Below are positions 9,242 to 19,367 of a stretch of 64,000 bases of DNA, piece after piece (position 1 is the stretch's first letter; each line of letters begins with the position of its first letter). The stretch comes from Acidobacteriota bacterium (GTDB taxonomy: Bacteria; Acidobacteriota; JAAYUB01), in contig JAAYUB010000077.1 in the NCBI GenBank assembly GCA_012517875.1, positions 1 through 64,000 on the forward strand. The letters run 5' to 3'. A program made the translations under genes and the position numbers. The notes below the pieces were generated by a model that saw nothing but the letters and a program-made list of their open reading frames with translations, made no database searches and was not told the DNA's origin.

Positions 9242-9272
9242 AAAAAAAAGGCCGAACAGTTCCGTTCGGCCT
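9242..9272 (-). terminator. Rho-independent terminator after gcvPB
   Basis: A 9-bp perfect stem (9249-9257 with 9264-9272) and a 6-nt loop are followed on the minus strand by eight T residues. It lies 26 bp beyond the gcvPB stop codon and closes the long murG-to-gcvPB run. Confidence 0.92.
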
Positions 9273-9297
9273 GTGGGTTCGATTGGGCCACGGTGGC

Positions 9298-10788
9298 TTA
9301 GGCCTGACCGGTCTCCTTCCAGACCAACACCGGCTTGCGCGCCGCCAGCGCCTCGTCGAAGCGGGTGCTGCGGATGTCCTGAGGCGCGTCCTGAAGCAGC
9401 TTCGGCGACTCCCGGGCTTCCTGCGCGATCTGCCGCATGGTGTCGATGAACGCATCCAGTTCCGCCTTCGATTCGCTCTCGGTGGGCTCGATCATGATCG
9501 CGCCCGGCACAATGAGCGGGAAGTACACCGTCGGAGGATGGAAGCCGAGATCCAGCAGGCGCTTGGCCATGTCCATGGTGTGGACGCCCCCGTCAGCCTG
9601 GTTCTTGTCGTCGAACACCACCTCGTGCAAGGTGGGTTGCTGGTATTCCAGATGAAAATCCCGGCTCAAGTGGTGGCGGATGTAGTTGGCGTTGAGCACG
9701 GCGTTCTCCGCCACCTGGCGAAGGCCGTCGGACCCCTCGCGCAGGATATAGGCCAGGGCGCGCAGCAGGATGCCGAAATTGCCGTAGAACGCCGCCACTC
9801 GCCCGATGCTTTGGGGGCGGTTGTAATCCAGGAACAGGCTGCCGTCGGTCTTGGCGGACACGACCGGCACCGGGAGGAACGGCACCAGCTCCTTCACCAC
9901 CACGACCGGACCGGCGCCGGGACCGCCGCCGCCGTGGGGGGTGGAGAATGTCTTGTGCAGGTTGAGATGCATGACGTCGACGCCCATGTCGCCGGGCCGG
10001 GCGACGCCGATGAAGGCGTTGAAGTTGGCGCCATCCATGTACAGGAAGGAGCCGTTGGCATGGACCAGCCGGGCCACCTCCTGGATATTCTCCTCGAACA
10101 CGCCCAGTGTGTTGGGCACCGTCATCATGAGGCAGGCGACGTCCGGATCCAGGTGGCGCCGGAGCTCATCCAAGTCGATACAGCCACTGGCGTTGGATTT
10201 GAGCGTCACCGTGGTGTATCCACACAGGACGGCGCTGGCGGGATTCGTGCCGTGCGCCGAGTCCGGGATCAGCACCCTCTTGCGGGGGTTGCCCCTGGCG
10301 GTGAGCGCCGCGCGGATCAGCATCATGCCAGTGAGTTCGCCATGGGCGCCCGCCAGCGGTTGGAGGGTGACGCCGTCCATCCCGGTGATTTTCACGAGCA
10401 GGTCGGCGAGCTTCTGCAGCACCTTCAAGCAGCCTTGGGTGTTCTCGTGCAGCTGCAGGGGATGAGCCTGGGCGAAAGCCGGGATGCGGGCCAGCTTCTC
10501 GTTGATCTTGGGATTGTACTTCATGGTGCAGGAACCCAGGGGGTACAGGCCCAGATCGACGTGGTAGTTGTGGGTGGACAGGCGCGTGTAGTGGCGGACC
10601 ACCTCGACCTCGTTGAGCTCGGGAAAGCCGGGGATATCGTCACGCAGCAGCTCCCGGGGCACGTAGTCGGCCATCTCGCCGGACGGCACGTCGAGGGGCG
10701 GGAAATCGCAGGTGGACCGGTTGCCCGGCACCTGTTCGAACAGCAGCTGTTCGTTGATGGATATTGTTTTGCGTACGCGTTGAGTCAT
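9298..10788 (-). CDS. gcvPB: Glycine dehydrogenase (decarboxylating) subunit 2
   Basis: A 496-residue protein, the C-terminal half of the split P-protein of the glycine cleavage system. The pyridoxal-phosphate site is NLHKTFSTPHGGGGPGAGP near residues 275-293, with the Lys in HKTF. Other family features are GLYPLGSCTMKYNPK near 88 and MMTVPNTLGVFEE near 215. With GcvPA it decarboxylates glycine and passes the aminomethyl group to lipoyl-GcvH. It starts 25 bp after gcvPA, with AAGGAGAG ahead of ATG 10788, and is the last gene before the terminator at 9242-9272. Confidence 0.96.
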   Translation of the reverse strand: MTQRVRKTISINEQLLFEQVPGNRSTCDFPPLDVPSGEMADYVPRELLRDDIPGFPELNEVEVVRHYTRLSTHNYHVDLGLYPLGSCTMKYNPKINEKLARIPAFAQAHPLQLHENTQGCLKVLQKLADLLVKITGMDGVTLQPLAGAHGELTGMMLIRAALTARGNPRKRVLIPDSAHGTNPASAVLCGYTTVTLKSNASGCIDLDELRRHLDPDVACLMMTVPNTLGVFEENIQEVARLVHANGSFLYMDGANFNAFIGVARPGDMGVDVMHLNLHKTFSTPHGGGGPGAGPVVVVKELVPFLPVPVVSAKTDGSLFLDYNRPQSIGRVAAFYGNFGILLRALAYILREGSDGLRQVAENAVLNANYIRHHLSRDFHLEYQQPTLHEVVFDDKNQADGGVHTMDMAKRLLDLGFHPPTVYFPLIVPGAIMIEPTESESKAELDAFIDTMRQIAQEARESPKLLQDAPQDIRSTRFDEALAARKPVLVWKETGQA

Positions 10789-10813
10789 GAGTGTTCTCTC
10801 CTTGCCGACGGGC

Positions 10814-12172
10814 TCAGGGCTGCGTGAAGAATTCGCGGACCGCCGCGACCAGCCTGTCGATTTCCGCCCGCTGGTTGACTTCGGTCACGCAGAACAGCAT
10901 GTCCTGGTCCAGCCCGGGATAGAACCATTTCAGGGGGACGCCCGGAACGATCTGCCGCTCCTTGCAGAACCGGGCAAAGGCATGCGGGTCGCCCGGCAGG
11001 GTGAGCACAAACTCGTTGAAGAACGGTGCGCTGAACCGCGGCACGACGCCCGGCACGGCGCAGAGTTGCTCGCGGGCATAATACGCTTTGGCCAGGTTCT
11101 GCCGGCACAGCTCGCGGAGACCGCTCTTGCCGGTGTACGCCAGGTACACGGACGCCATCAGCGCGCAGAGGCCCTGGTTCGTGCAGATGTTGGAGGTGGC
11201 CTTCTCGCGCCGGATGTGCTGCTCGCGGGTGGACAACGTCAGCACGAATCCTCGCCGGCCCCGGGTGTCCTCCGTCATCCCGACGACGCGGCCGGGCATC
11301 CGGCGAAGGTGCTCGGAACGGGTGGAAAAGATACCGAGGTAGGGACCACCGAACGAGACCGGGATACCGAACGACTGCCCCTCGCCGGCGACCACGTCGG
11401 CGCCGAGCTCGCCGGGGGCCTTGAACGCGGCCAGCGAGACCGCCTCGGTCACCGCCATCACCAGCAGCGCCTTGCGCGCGTGGGCGATCCGGGCACATTC
11501 AGCCACGTCCTCCACCGCCCCGAAGAAGTTGGGCGACTGCACCACCACGGCGGCGGTGGTGTCATCGGTCGCGGCCGCCAGGGCGGTCAGGTCCACGCGA
11601 CCGGTGGGATCCCACGGCACTTCCTCCACGGCCAGGTCGAAGTTCGCCACGTACGTGCGCATCACCTGGCGGTAGAAGGGGTGCAGCGATCCCGCCACCA
11701 GCACCTTCCGGGCGCCGCTCCGCGCCCGCTGCGCCATCAGAACGGCTTCGGTGACCGCAGTCGCGCCATCGTACATCGACGCGTTGGTCACGTCCATGCC
11801 CGTCAGCTGGGATACCATGGTCTGGTATTCGAAGATGGCCTGCAGGGTACCCTGGCTGACTTCCGGCTGGTACGGCGTGTAGGCCGTGAAGAACTCCGAT
11901 CGGGAGATGATCCCGTCGATGACGGCCGGCACATAGTGGCTGTAGGCGCCCGCGCCGAGGAATGTCGTGAACTCCAACACCCCGTCATTTTCGCGGCTCA
12001 GTTGATAAAAGTACCGCTCCAGCTCTAACTCGGATTTGCCCCGGGGTATGGGCAGGTCGGCGCTGAGCCGGAGAGCGGCCGGGATGCATTGGAACAGGTC
12101 CTGCACGCTGGACAGGCCCATGCTCTCGAGCATCGCCCGGGTTTCCGCCTCGGAATGGGGTATGTACTTCAT
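10814..12172 (-). CDS. gcvPA: Glycine dehydrogenase (decarboxylating) subunit 1
   Basis: A 452-residue protein, the N-terminal half of the split P-protein. It begins KYIPHSEAETRAMLESMG, as usual for this subunit, and contains FLGAGAYSHYVPAVID near residue 68, PYQPEVSQGTLQAIFEYQ near 98 and GEGQSFGIPVSFGGPYLG near 260. It forms the active P-protein together with GcvPB. Its ATG overlaps the gcvH stop by one base (TGATG), which suggests coupled translation. The split form is found in many Gram-positive bacteria, Thermus, archaea and Acidobacteriota. Confidence 0.96.
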   Translation of the reverse strand: MKYIPHSEAETRAMLESMGLSSVQDLFQCIPAALRLSADLPIPRGKSELELERYFYQLSRENDGVLEFTTFLGAGAYSHYVPAVIDGIISRSEFFTAYTPYQPEVSQGTLQAIFEYQTMVSQLTGMDVTNASMYDGATAVTEAVLMAQRARSGARKVLVAGSLHPFYRQVMRTYVANFDLAVEEVPWDPTGRVDLTALAAATDDTTAAVVVQSPNFFGAVEDVAECARIAHARKALLVMAVTEAVSLAAFKAPGELGADVVAGEGQSFGIPVSFGGPYLGIFSTRSEHLRRMPGRVVGMTEDTRGRRGFVLTLSTREQHIRREKATSNICTNQGLCALMASVYLAYTGKSGLRELCRQNLAKAYYAREQLCAVPGVVPRFSAPFFNEFVLTLPGDPHAFARFCKERQIVPGVPLKWFYPGLDQDMLFCVTEVNQRAEIDRLVAAVREFFTQP

Positions 12173-12561
12173 CAGTGTTTCTTTTCCTCGCCGAGGTAAG
12201 CCTCGTAGTCGTCGGCGGACATTAGGCTGTCCAACTCGCTCTTGTCGGACAGGCGGATCCGGGCGATCCAGCCGCCGCCGTGGGGCTCCTGGTTGACGAG
12301 CTCCGGCTTGTCGGCCAGCAGGTCGTTGGCCGCGATCACTTCGCCGCTCACGGGCGCGTAGACGTCGGAAACCGCCTTCACCGATTCAACGCTGCCCAGC
12401 GTGTCACCGGCGGCCAGCACCTTGCCCACTTCGGGCAGTTCGACGAAAACAATCTCACCGAGCTCCTCCTGAGCGTGATGGGTGATGCCCAGCGTGGCCT
12501 CGCCGTTCTCCACCCGCACCCATTCGTGTTCCTTCGTGTACAGATAATCATCCGAATACAT
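12172..12561 (-). CDS. gcvH: Glycine cleavage system H protein
   Basis: A 129-residue lipoyl carrier. The lipoylated lysine is in [14 protein letters not shown] near residues 60-70. The end motif [20 protein letters not shown] also fits the family and the length is normal. It shuttles the aminomethyl group from the P-protein to GcvT. GGGAGG lies 5 bases ahead of ATG 12561. It sits between gcvT and gcvPA, giving the order T-H-PA-PB. Confidence 0.97.
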   Translation of the reverse strand: MYSDDYLYTKEHEWVRVENGEATLGITHHAQEELGEIVFVELPEVGKVLAAGDTLGSVESVKAVSDVYAPVSGEVIAANDLLADKPELVNQEPHGGGWIARIRLSDKSELDSLMSADDYEAYLGEEKKH

Positions 12562-12581
12562 ATCGACCTCCCGGAGTGATG

Positions 12582-13682
12582 TCAGTAGTTGCGTTTATAA
12601 AACGGAGTTTCCACGACCCGGGCCGCCACCTGTTTGCCCCGGATTTCCACCGCGAACGGCGTGCCCACTGCGGTGTGCTCTATGGGCAGATAGACCAGCC
12701 CGATATTCTTCTGCAGATAGGGGGCGTAAGACCCGCTCGTCACGTGTCCGAACGGCCGACCGTCCACGAACACCGGGTAGTGGTCGCGGGCGATGCCGCG
12801 GTCCAGCATCTCGAACCCCACCAGCTTGCGCCGGAGCCCTTCCTCTTTTTGCTTGAGCAAGGCAGCCTTGCCGATGAAATCCTCTTTCTGCAGCTTACAG
12901 ATCCAGCCCAGATCCGCCTCGAGAACGGTGGTGGTCCTGTCGATGTCGTTGCCGTAGAGGGCCATCTTGGCCTCAAGGCGCAGGGTATTGCGCGCCGCCA
13001 GGCCGCAGGGGACGACGCCGAACGAACGTCCGGTTTCCATGAGCCGCTGCCAGATCCGCGGTGCCGGCTCATTGGCGGTGTACAGCTCGAATCCGTCTTC
13101 ACCGGTGTAGCCCGTCCGGGCGATGATGGCCGGCACACCGTCCACATGCCCCTCGGCGAACCAGTAATACTTGATGGCGGACAGGTCCACGTCCACCAGC
13201 GGCTGCACGGTTTCCAGCGCCTTCGGGCCCTGGACGGCGATCTGCGCGTAGCGATCACTGGCGTCCTCGACCTGGACGTCGCCGGTCTGATGCTCCAGGA
13301 TCCAGCGCACGTCCTTGTCCCGGTTGGCGGCGTTGACGCACAACAGGTACTTCCGCTCGTTGAAACGGTGCACCAGCAGGTCGTCCACGAACGTGCCTTC
13401 GGGATACATGAGGCCGGAATAATGGATCTGGCCGTCCTTGAGCTTTTCCACATTGTTGCAGGTGAGGCGCTGGAGGAGCTTCAGGGCGTCCGGACCGGTG
13501 ACGAACACCTCACCCATGTGAGACACGTCGAACAGCCCCACCCCGCGGCGCACCGCGAGATGCTCGTCCATGGTGGACGCAAACTGGACCGGCATCTCGT
13601 AGCCGGCAAAGGGAACCATCTTGCCGCCGCTCGCCCGGCAGACTTCGGTGAGCGGGGTCTTCTTCAGCGTTTCGCTATTCAA
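12582..13682 (-). CDS. gcvT: Glycine cleavage system aminomethyltransferase (T protein)
   Basis: A 366-residue protein with normal GcvT features: [19 protein letters not shown] near residue 50, [11 protein letters not shown] near 190, and a C-terminal barrel with [20 protein letters not shown] near 318. It transfers the methylene group from the H protein to tetrahydrofolate and releases ammonia. The start is TTG 13682 (protein MNSETLKK), with GGGAGG 5 bases ahead; no ATG lies nearby in frame. It is 82 bp after tsaD. I looked for a glycine riboswitch in that gap and saw none. Confidence 0.95.
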   Translation of the reverse strand: MNSETLKKTPLTEVCRASGGKMVPFAGYEMPVQFASTMDEHLAVRRGVGLFDVSHMGEVFVTGPDALKLLQRLTCNNVEKLKDGQIHYSGLMYPEGTFVDDLLVHRFNERKYLLCVNAANRDKDVRWILEHQTGDVQVEDASDRYAQIAVQGPKALETVQPLVDVDLSAIKYYWFAEGHVDGVPAIIARTGYTGEDGFELYTANEPAPRIWQRLMETGRSFGVVPCGLAARNTLRLEAKMALYGNDIDRTTTVLEADLGWICKLQKEDFIGKAALLKQKEEGLRRKLVGFEMLDRGIARDHYPVFVDGRPFGHVTSGSYAPYLQKNIGLVYLPIEHTAVGTPFAVEIRGKQVAARVVETPFYKRNY

Positions 13683-13764
13683 GGGAACCTCCCAGGTAGG
13701 TACATTTCGGCCAGCCGACTGAAAGGAATTGAACGTAACATAATGGAAAACAACGTGTCAAGGA

Positions 13765-14826
13765 CTATCCCGGCGGTGCCGCCCCCAGGGGCAGATCGGC
13801 AAACGCGTTCATGCACAAGGAGTCCCGACGGCCTGTGACGACGGCGTGGCGGCCGGCGGCGGCGATCATGGCGGCGTTGTCGGTGGTGTACTCGGGCGAC
13901 GGGTGATAGACGTCGATGCCCAGTTCCTGTCCCAGTTCGATGCTGCGACGGCGCAATTCGGAATTGCAGGCGACGCCGCCGCACAAGATGAGCGACCGCG
14001 GACGTCGTGCCAGGCAGAAATGGCGGACCCGATGCAGCAGGTGCCCCACCACGGTCCGCTGAAATCCCTTGAGGATGGCTAAAACCGCCGGGTTCTCGGC
14101 GGGCGGAACAGCGGCGGCGTCGATCCGTTCCTTCTGGACGCGGTACAGCACGGCGGTCTTCAGACCGCTGAAGCTGAAATCCATGGAACCGTCCGAGATT
14201 TTCGGCGGGGCGAAGGCCACGCCATCACCCGCCCAGTTCGATGCCGCCCGGTCGATGAACGGGCCGCCGGGATACGGCAGGCCCAGCAGTTTGGCCACCT
14301 TATCGTACGCCTCGCCCGCGGCGTCGTCCCGGGTGGCAGCCAGCCGCTCATAGGTTCCGAACCGGGGCGTGTAGTAGAGGCTGCTGTGGCCGCCCGACAC
14401 CACGAGGGCGATCAGAGGAAATCGAATGTCCGGATGCTCGAGGAACGGTGAGAAGAAATGGCCTTCCAGATGATTGACCCCGACCACCGGGATCTCCAGC
14501 ACTCGCGCCATCGCTTTGGCGTAGCTCAGCCCAACCAGCAGCGAACCGATCAGCCCCGGCCCCTGGGTGACCGCCACCAGGCCGAGGTCGCGTCGCTCGG
14601 TGCCGGACTGCCGCAGAGCTTCGGCCACCACCGGCCGGATATTCTGGAGGTGGGCCCGGGCGGCCAACTCGGGTACCACGCCGCCGTACGGGGCGTGCAA
14701 GGCGATCTGCGAAGCCACCACGTTGGCCAGGGGGCGGCCGTCGCGGTCCAGCACGGCCGCCGAGGTCTCGTCGCAGGACGATTCGATACCGAGGGTGACG
14801 GGCGGTTCGTCAGCGCGGGACGCCAT
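13765..14826 (-). CDS. tsaD: tRNA N6-adenosine threonylcarbamoyltransferase
   Basis: A 353-residue protein of the Kae1/TsaD family, which places the threonylcarbamoyl group on A37 of ANN-decoding tRNAs. It shows [14 protein letters not shown] at the N-terminus, the metal-binding VNHLEGHF near residue 117, [11 protein letters not shown] near 140, [21 protein letters not shown] near 162 and [11 protein letters not shown] near 285. The partners TsaB, TsaC and TsaE are not in the window. Its start overlaps the end of mtnA by 17 bp. Confidence 0.96.
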   Translation of the reverse strand: MASRADEPPVTLGIESSCDETSAAVLDRDGRPLANVVASQIALHAPYGGVVPELAARAHLQNIRPVVAEALRQSGTERRDLGLVAVTQGPGLIGSLLVGLSYAKAMARVLEIPVVGVNHLEGHFFSPFLEHPDIRFPLIALVVSGGHSSLYYTPRFGTYERLAATRDDAAGEAYDKVAKLLGLPYPGGPFIDRAASNWAGDGVAFAPPKISDGSMDFSFSGLKTAVLYRVQKERIDAAAVPPAENPAVLAILKGFQRTVVGHLLHRVRHFCLARRPRSLILCGGVACNSELRRRSIELGQELGIDVYHPSPEYTTDNAAMIAAAGRHAVVTGRRDSLCMNAFADLPLGAAPPG

Positions 14827-15865
14827 CGGAGCCTGCCAGCCGGGGCAGCGTGTCGTCGAACGGCGGCGTGGCGATGCCGCGCTCGGTGATGATGGCCGTG
14901 ATCAGCCGGCAGGGGGTCACGTCGAAAGCCGGATTGCGGACAGCCACTCCGTCGGGCGTGATCGGAAGCTCCCGGAAGTGCGTCAGCTCGCGTGCGCTCC
15001 GCTCCTCGATGGGGATCGCCTGCCCCGATTCCAGGGTCAGATCCACCGTCGAGACGGGTGCGGCGACATAGAACGGGATCTCGTGGAACCGGGCCAGCAC
15101 CGCGACCATGAAGGTGCCGATCTTGTTGGCGGTGTCGCCATTGCGGGCGATTCGGTCAGCGCCGACGACGACCGCCTGGATCTCGCCGCGGGCCATCAGG
15201 TACCCGGCCATGTTGTCGGCGATGACGGTCACCGGAATGCCCAGCTGCTGCAGTTCCCACGCGGTGAGTCGGGCGCCCTGCAGGTACGGCCGGGTTTCAT
15301 CGGCGACGACGCGGATCCGCTTGCCGGCTTCCGCGGCGGCCCGGACAACTCCCAGCGCGGTCCCGTAGCCGCCCGTGGCCAAGGCGCCGGCGTTGCAGTG
15401 GGTGAGCACCGTGGCCCCGTCCGGGATCAGCGGTTGGCCGAAAGCGCCGATGCGCCGGTTGCACGCGATGTCCTCGTCCAGCATGGCGCGGGCCTCCGAC
15501 TCCAGCCGGCCGGCCACCTCGTCCCATGGCCGGTCCCGCAGGCCGTCGAACACGCGGCGCATCCGGTCCGCCGCCCAGAACAGGTTGACCGCGGTGGGCC
15601 GCGTGCCGGTGATGGCGCCGCACACCGCCTCGAAGCGCCGCGCCTGTTCGCTCCGGTCCAGGCCGGCGGGGATTTCCCGCGCCCCCAGGGCGATGCCCAT
15701 CGCCGCGGCGATGCCGATGGCCGGAGCGCCTCGAATCACCATGTTGCGGATGGCGTCGGCCACCTCCTGGTGGGTGCGGCAGCGGCAGAACGTCACCTGA
15801 TGCGGGAGCAGCCGTTGATCGATCATCACGACGTCGTCGGCCGTCCATTCGATGGTCGCGTGCAT
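14810..15865 (-). CDS. mtnA: S-methyl-5-thioribose-1-phosphate isomerase
   Basis: A 351-residue protein of the eIF2B-like isomerase family, part of the methionine salvage pathway (methylthioribose-1-P to methylthioribulose-1-P). Family signatures are [15 protein letters not shown] near residue 44, [20 protein letters not shown] near 157 with the catalytic Cys, and [19 protein letters not shown] near 234 with the catalytic Asp. No other salvage gene is adjacent. A close relative, ribose-1,5-bisphosphate isomerase, is a less likely alternative. GGAGG lies 4 bases ahead of ATG 15865, and the pbp1A stop is 15 bp upstream. Confidence 0.93.
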   Translation of the reverse strand: MHATIEWTADDVVMIDQRLLPHQVTFCRCRTHQEVADAIRNMVIRGAPAIGIAAAMGIALGAREIPAGLDRSEQARRFEAVCGAITGTRPTAVNLFWAADRMRRVFDGLRDRPWDEVAGRLESEARAMLDEDIACNRRIGAFGQPLIPDGATVLTHCNAGALATGGYGTALGVVRAAAEAGKRIRVVADETRPYLQGARLTAWELQQLGIPVTVIADNMAGYLMARGEIQAVVVGADRIARNGDTANKIGTFMVAVLARFHEIPFYVAAPVSTVDLTLESGQAIPIEERSARELTHFRELPITPDGVAVRNPAFDVTPCRLITAIITERGIATPPFDDTLPRLAGSDGVPR

Positions 15866-15880
15866 GGAACCTCCGTCCCT

Positions 15881-18196
15881 TCAGTCCAAATCCTCTTCGA
15901 TCACCTTGCGGCGGGGCCCGATCACCGGTTCGCCTGACGTCGGCGCTTTTGACAGGTAGGGTTCGGTCCCGGCCGGAAACCGCTCGGGCGGATGATTCTT
16001 CAGGTAGTCCTTCATGAAGTCGATCCAGATGGGCAAGGCGACGCGGGCGCCCGTCTCATCGTCACCCAGGGATTTCTTTTCGTCGAACCCCACCCAGGCA
16101 CCGGCGGTCACCGACGGGGTGAATCCGATGAACCAGGAGTCGGTGAAATCGTTCGTGGTGCCCGTCTTGCCTGCGCACGGAGCGTTCAGGGACTTGGCCT
16201 TCTGGGACGTTCCGAATTCCACCGAGCCGCGCAGCATCGAGATCATGTCCCGGGCCGTGTCACCGGGGATGACCTCGTGCACGTTCTTTTTATGCTCCTC
16301 GAGGACGTTGCCGTGATAGTCTTCGATGCGCTGGATGAAGTATGGCTCCATCCGGTAGCCGTCGTTGGGGAACGTGGAGAAGGCCGATACCTGCTCCAGC
16401 AGTGTGATCTCGAATGCGCCCAAGGCGATCGATGGATACGGCCGCAACTGGGACGTGATGCCGAATTTCCGGGCGGTCCGGATGACGTTGGGAATGCCGA
16501 TCGCCAGACCGATACGCACCGCGGGGATATTGATGGATTCAGCCAGCGCCTGTCGCAGCGTGATGTTTCCTTTGAATTCATTGGTGTAATTTCTCGGCGC
16601 GTACTCGACGCCGAGGTCGTCGACGAAGGTCAACGGTTCGTCGAGCACGACGTCGTCCGGCGTGGCGCCGGCGAGCAGCGCGGTGGTGTAGACGAACGGC
16701 TTGAAGGTGGAGCCGGTCTGTCGCTTGGCCTGGACCGCCCGGTTGAATTTGCTCAGCGTCCAGTCGAAGCCCCCCACCAGCGCCTTGATGGCGCCCGTCC
16801 GGTTCTCGAGGGCCAGGAATGCGCCCTGAACCGCCGGGACCTGCTCGAGGGACAGCTCCAGCTTTCGCTGGCCGGGGTGGACCTTAACCACCCGGAATTC
16901 GGCCAGGTCGCCTCGCCGCAGCACCTGATCCACCGCCTTGCGGCGCGTCCACTTGATCCCGTCACGTCCCAGTTCGCCGATGTAATCGGCGATCCGCACG
17001 ACCGCCCGATCGGGGCCGACCTCGAGCACCAACCCAGTGCGGACGCCCCCTGCCACCGGCTCGTCCCGCCAATCCGGCAAGCGGTAGCGATCGAGCCGCA
17101 GGCTGGGATCCTCATCCAGCAGATTGCGGAGCTTGTCCCGCCAGCCTTTCCGCCGGTCGTACGCACGCAGCCCCTCGCTCATGGCGCGCTCGCTGCTCGC
17201 CTGCATCTCCCGGTTGAGGGTCGTGTGCACCTTCAGGCCTTCGGTGAAGATCTGCTTGTTGGAGTAGTTGCGCTGCAGATACTGGCGGACCATCTCCACG
17301 AAGTAACCGGCGAAATTCTTGTCCATCTCCTTGCCGACAATCCGGAGCGGTTCCTTGCGGGCCGCCTCCAGCTGGGCTGTGGTGATGAAGCCCTCGTCGC
17401 ACATCTCCTGCAAGACCAGGTTGCGCCGGTTCTTGGCGTTTTCGGGCGAAAGCAGAGGCGAGTATCGTCGCGGGTTCTTGATGACCGCCGCCAGGAGGGC
17501 GCATTCGGATAAGGTGAGCTCCTTGACCGACTTGTCGAAGTAGAACTCCGACGCCGAGGCGATGCCGTAGTTGCCGTGGGCGAAATAGATCTTGTTGGCG
17601 TAGAAGGCGAAAATGCGGTCCTTGGAGTAATTCTTCTCGATCTGGATGGCCAGGATCGCTTCCTTAATCTTGCGCTCGAGGCTGACTTCCGGGCTCAGGA
17701 ACAGCAGCTTGCTGAGTTGCTGGGTGATGGTGCTGGCGCCCCGGACGATCTTCATGTGAAACAGGTCGAGGATCGCCGACTGGATGATGCGCTGGATGTC
17801 GATGCCGAAATGACTGTTGAAGCTCTTGTCCTCGATGGCGATCACCGCCTGCTTGAACTGCAGGGGAATGTCGTTGGGCGAGACCAATTTGCGGCGTTCG
17901 AGATAGAGCTGACCGATGGCGGTGTTGTCGTCGGCGAAGATCTCCGTCACCACGCTGGGCTGGTAATCCTCCAGCGCCTCCACCTCGGGCAGGTCCACCA
18001 CGTAGCTGAGATAGAATCCGCCGAGGATACCCAGCGAGACGAAAAGGATCAGCAGCAGAGTGTACGCCACCCAGAAGACAAACCGGCGGCTGCGGCGACG
18101 GGTTGCCGGCGTGATCTCCGGCTGGGTTTCCGCCGGCTGCGCGTCCGCCGCGGTAGGGTCCCGGTCGAAGGGTTGGTTATTGGATTCGTCGGTCAA
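15881..18196 (-). CDS. Bifunctional penicillin-binding protein 1A
   Basis: A 771-residue class A PBP. A cytoplasmic tail is followed by a membrane segment near residues 39-65. The GT51 glycosyltransferase domain shows AIEDKSFNSHFGID near 120 and GASTITQQLSKLLFL near 153. An OB-like insert near 385-450 precedes the transpeptidase domain. That domain has TGSTFKPFVY near 490 (SxxK, catalytic Ser), AESINIPAV near 555 (SxN) and AGKTGTTNDFTD near 673 (KTG). It polymerises lipid II and cross-links peptidoglycan. The best start is TTG 18196, since no ATG is in frame nearby. It lies in a run with mraY and murG. Confidence 0.95.
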   Translation of the reverse strand: MTDESNNQPFDRDPTAADAQPAETQPEITPATRRRSRRFVFWVAYTLLLILFVSLGILGGFYLSYVVDLPEVEALEDYQPSVVTEIFADDNTAIGQLYLERRKLVSPNDIPLQFKQAVIAIEDKSFNSHFGIDIQRIIQSAILDLFHMKIVRGASTITQQLSKLLFLSPEVSLERKIKEAILAIQIEKNYSKDRIFAFYANKIYFAHGNYGIASASEFYFDKSVKELTLSECALLAAVIKNPRRYSPLLSPENAKNRRNLVLQEMCDEGFITTAQLEAARKEPLRIVGKEMDKNFAGYFVEMVRQYLQRNYSNKQIFTEGLKVHTTLNREMQASSERAMSEGLRAYDRRKGWRDKLRNLLDEDPSLRLDRYRLPDWRDEPVAGGVRTGLVLEVGPDRAVVRIADYIGELGRDGIKWTRRKAVDQVLRRGDLAEFRVVKVHPGQRKLELSLEQVPAVQGAFLALENRTGAIKALVGGFDWTLSKFNRAVQAKRQTGSTFKPFVYTTALLAGATPDDVVLDEPLTFVDDLGVEYAPRNYTNEFKGNITLRQALAESINIPAVRIGLAIGIPNVIRTARKFGITSQLRPYPSIALGAFEITLLEQVSAFSTFPNDGYRMEPYFIQRIEDYHGNVLEEHKKNVHEVIPGDTARDMISMLRGSVEFGTSQKAKSLNAPCAGKTGTTNDFTDSWFIGFTPSVTAGAWVGFDEKKSLGDDETGARVALPIWIDFMKDYLKNHPPERFPAGTEPYLSKAPTSGEPVIGPRRKVIEEDLD

Positions 18197-18226
18197 GATG
18201 TTCCGTACCGTCCTTTCCTGTTCCGC

Positions 18227-19333
18227 CTAGCGCAATTTTAACGAAAGCGCGGCCAAGATGGTCAGTAAAATCGAGATGATCCAGAGCCGGGTCACCACCT
18301 TGGGCTCGGCCACGCCCTTGTGCGTCAGGCTGTGGTGGATCGGTGCCCGCAGAAAGATCCGCCGGCCGAGCCGCATGCCCACCTTTTCTTGGAGCAGCGA
18401 GGAGCCGATCATCGCCACGAAGACGCCGCCCACGATTGGAAACAGCATCTCTTGCCGGGTCAGGAAGGCCAGTGCGGCCAGGCTGCCCCCCAGCGCCAGG
18501 GAGCCGGTGTCGCCCATGAACACTTCGGCGGGGTAGGTGTTGTACCAGAGAAATCCGAGCAGAGCGCCGATCAGCGCGCAGCAGAAAACGGTCAGTTCCC
18601 CGCACCCCGGGAAGTAGGGGAACAGGAGGTAGCTCGACAGGACCGTGTTCCCCAGGATGTAACTGAAGATGCCGTAGAGTGACAGGGTCATGATGGACGG
18701 CCCGCTCACCAGGCCGTCGAGCCCGTCGGTGATGTTCACCGCGTTGACGATGGAAAAGTACGCGAACACGATGAACGCGGCAAACAGGAGCGGAGCGGGC
18801 TCAAACACGGCGTTCTTGAAGAACGGCAGGAGCACCGGCGTGCGCCACGCCGCCGGCACCGGGTTCCAGGATGAAATGAAGAACAGGGCGAACGGCACGA
18901 TGAACAGAAGCTGCATGAACGTCTTGGCCATCTGACCCAGCCCGAACAGGGAGGACTTGAAGCGGACTTTCTGGAGGTCGTCCAGGTAACCCACCAGTCC
19001 GAAGTAGAGGAAGGCGGCCACGGCGACGAGCAGGTAGGCGCTGTTCCAGTCGCCCCACAGCAGCAGGGCCAGCATGGCGGCCAGAATGATGAGCAATCCG
19101 CCGCCGGTGGGCGTGCCGCGCTTGGAACTGGCGTCCAGGGAGGCGTAATCACCGCCGGTGTCGCGGAAGCGCCGCCGGTAGAGTGCAACGATGACCGGGT
19201 GGCCGAAAATCATGACGAACAGGAGAGCGGTGATCGCGGCCAGCATTGTCCGGAATGTGAGGTATTCGAACAATCTGAAATATCCGTAGGATATGCCGTA
19301 TTGCTTCAACAAATGCAAGATGATGATGGACAC
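18227..19333 (-). CDS. mraY: Phospho-N-acetylmuramoyl-pentapeptide transferase
   Basis: A 368-residue polytopic membrane enzyme making lipid I from UDP-MurNAc-pentapeptide and undecaprenyl phosphate. Signatures include SKRGTPTGGGLLI near residue 70, the catalytic GYLDDLQK near 117, NAVNITDGLDGL near 200 and EVFMGDTGSLALGG near 262. The terminal motif APIHHSLTHKG departs from the common PIHHHFELKG but keeps the His pair. About ten hydrophobic segments are visible. The start is taken as GTG 19333; the open frame further upstream only covers the end of murG. Pairing with murG and pbp1A gives three consecutive steps of the lipid cycle. Confidence 0.94.
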   Translation of the reverse strand: MSIIILHLLKQYGISYGYFRLFEYLTFRTMLAAITALLFVMIFGHPVIVALYRRRFRDTGGDYASLDASSKRGTPTGGGLLIILAAMLALLLWGDWNSAYLLVAVAAFLYFGLVGYLDDLQKVRFKSSLFGLGQMAKTFMQLLFIVPFALFFISSWNPVPAAWRTPVLLPFFKNAVFEPAPLLFAAFIVFAYFSIVNAVNITDGLDGLVSGPSIMTLSLYGIFSYILGNTVLSSYLLFPYFPGCGELTVFCCALIGALLGFLWYNTYPAEVFMGDTGSLALGGSLAALAFLTRQEMLFPIVGGVFVAMIGSSLLQEKVGMRLGRRIFLRAPIHHSLTHKGVAEPKVVTRLWIISILLTILAALSLKLR

Positions 19334-19367
19334 GCCTTCCCTGCTCCTGCCGGTCTCCGGCGCCGGC

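Noticed and set aside
13683-13764. Glycine riboswitch ahead of gcvT
   Set aside because: The 82-bp gap is too short and lacks the conserved core; the genes appear to be transcribed from upstream.
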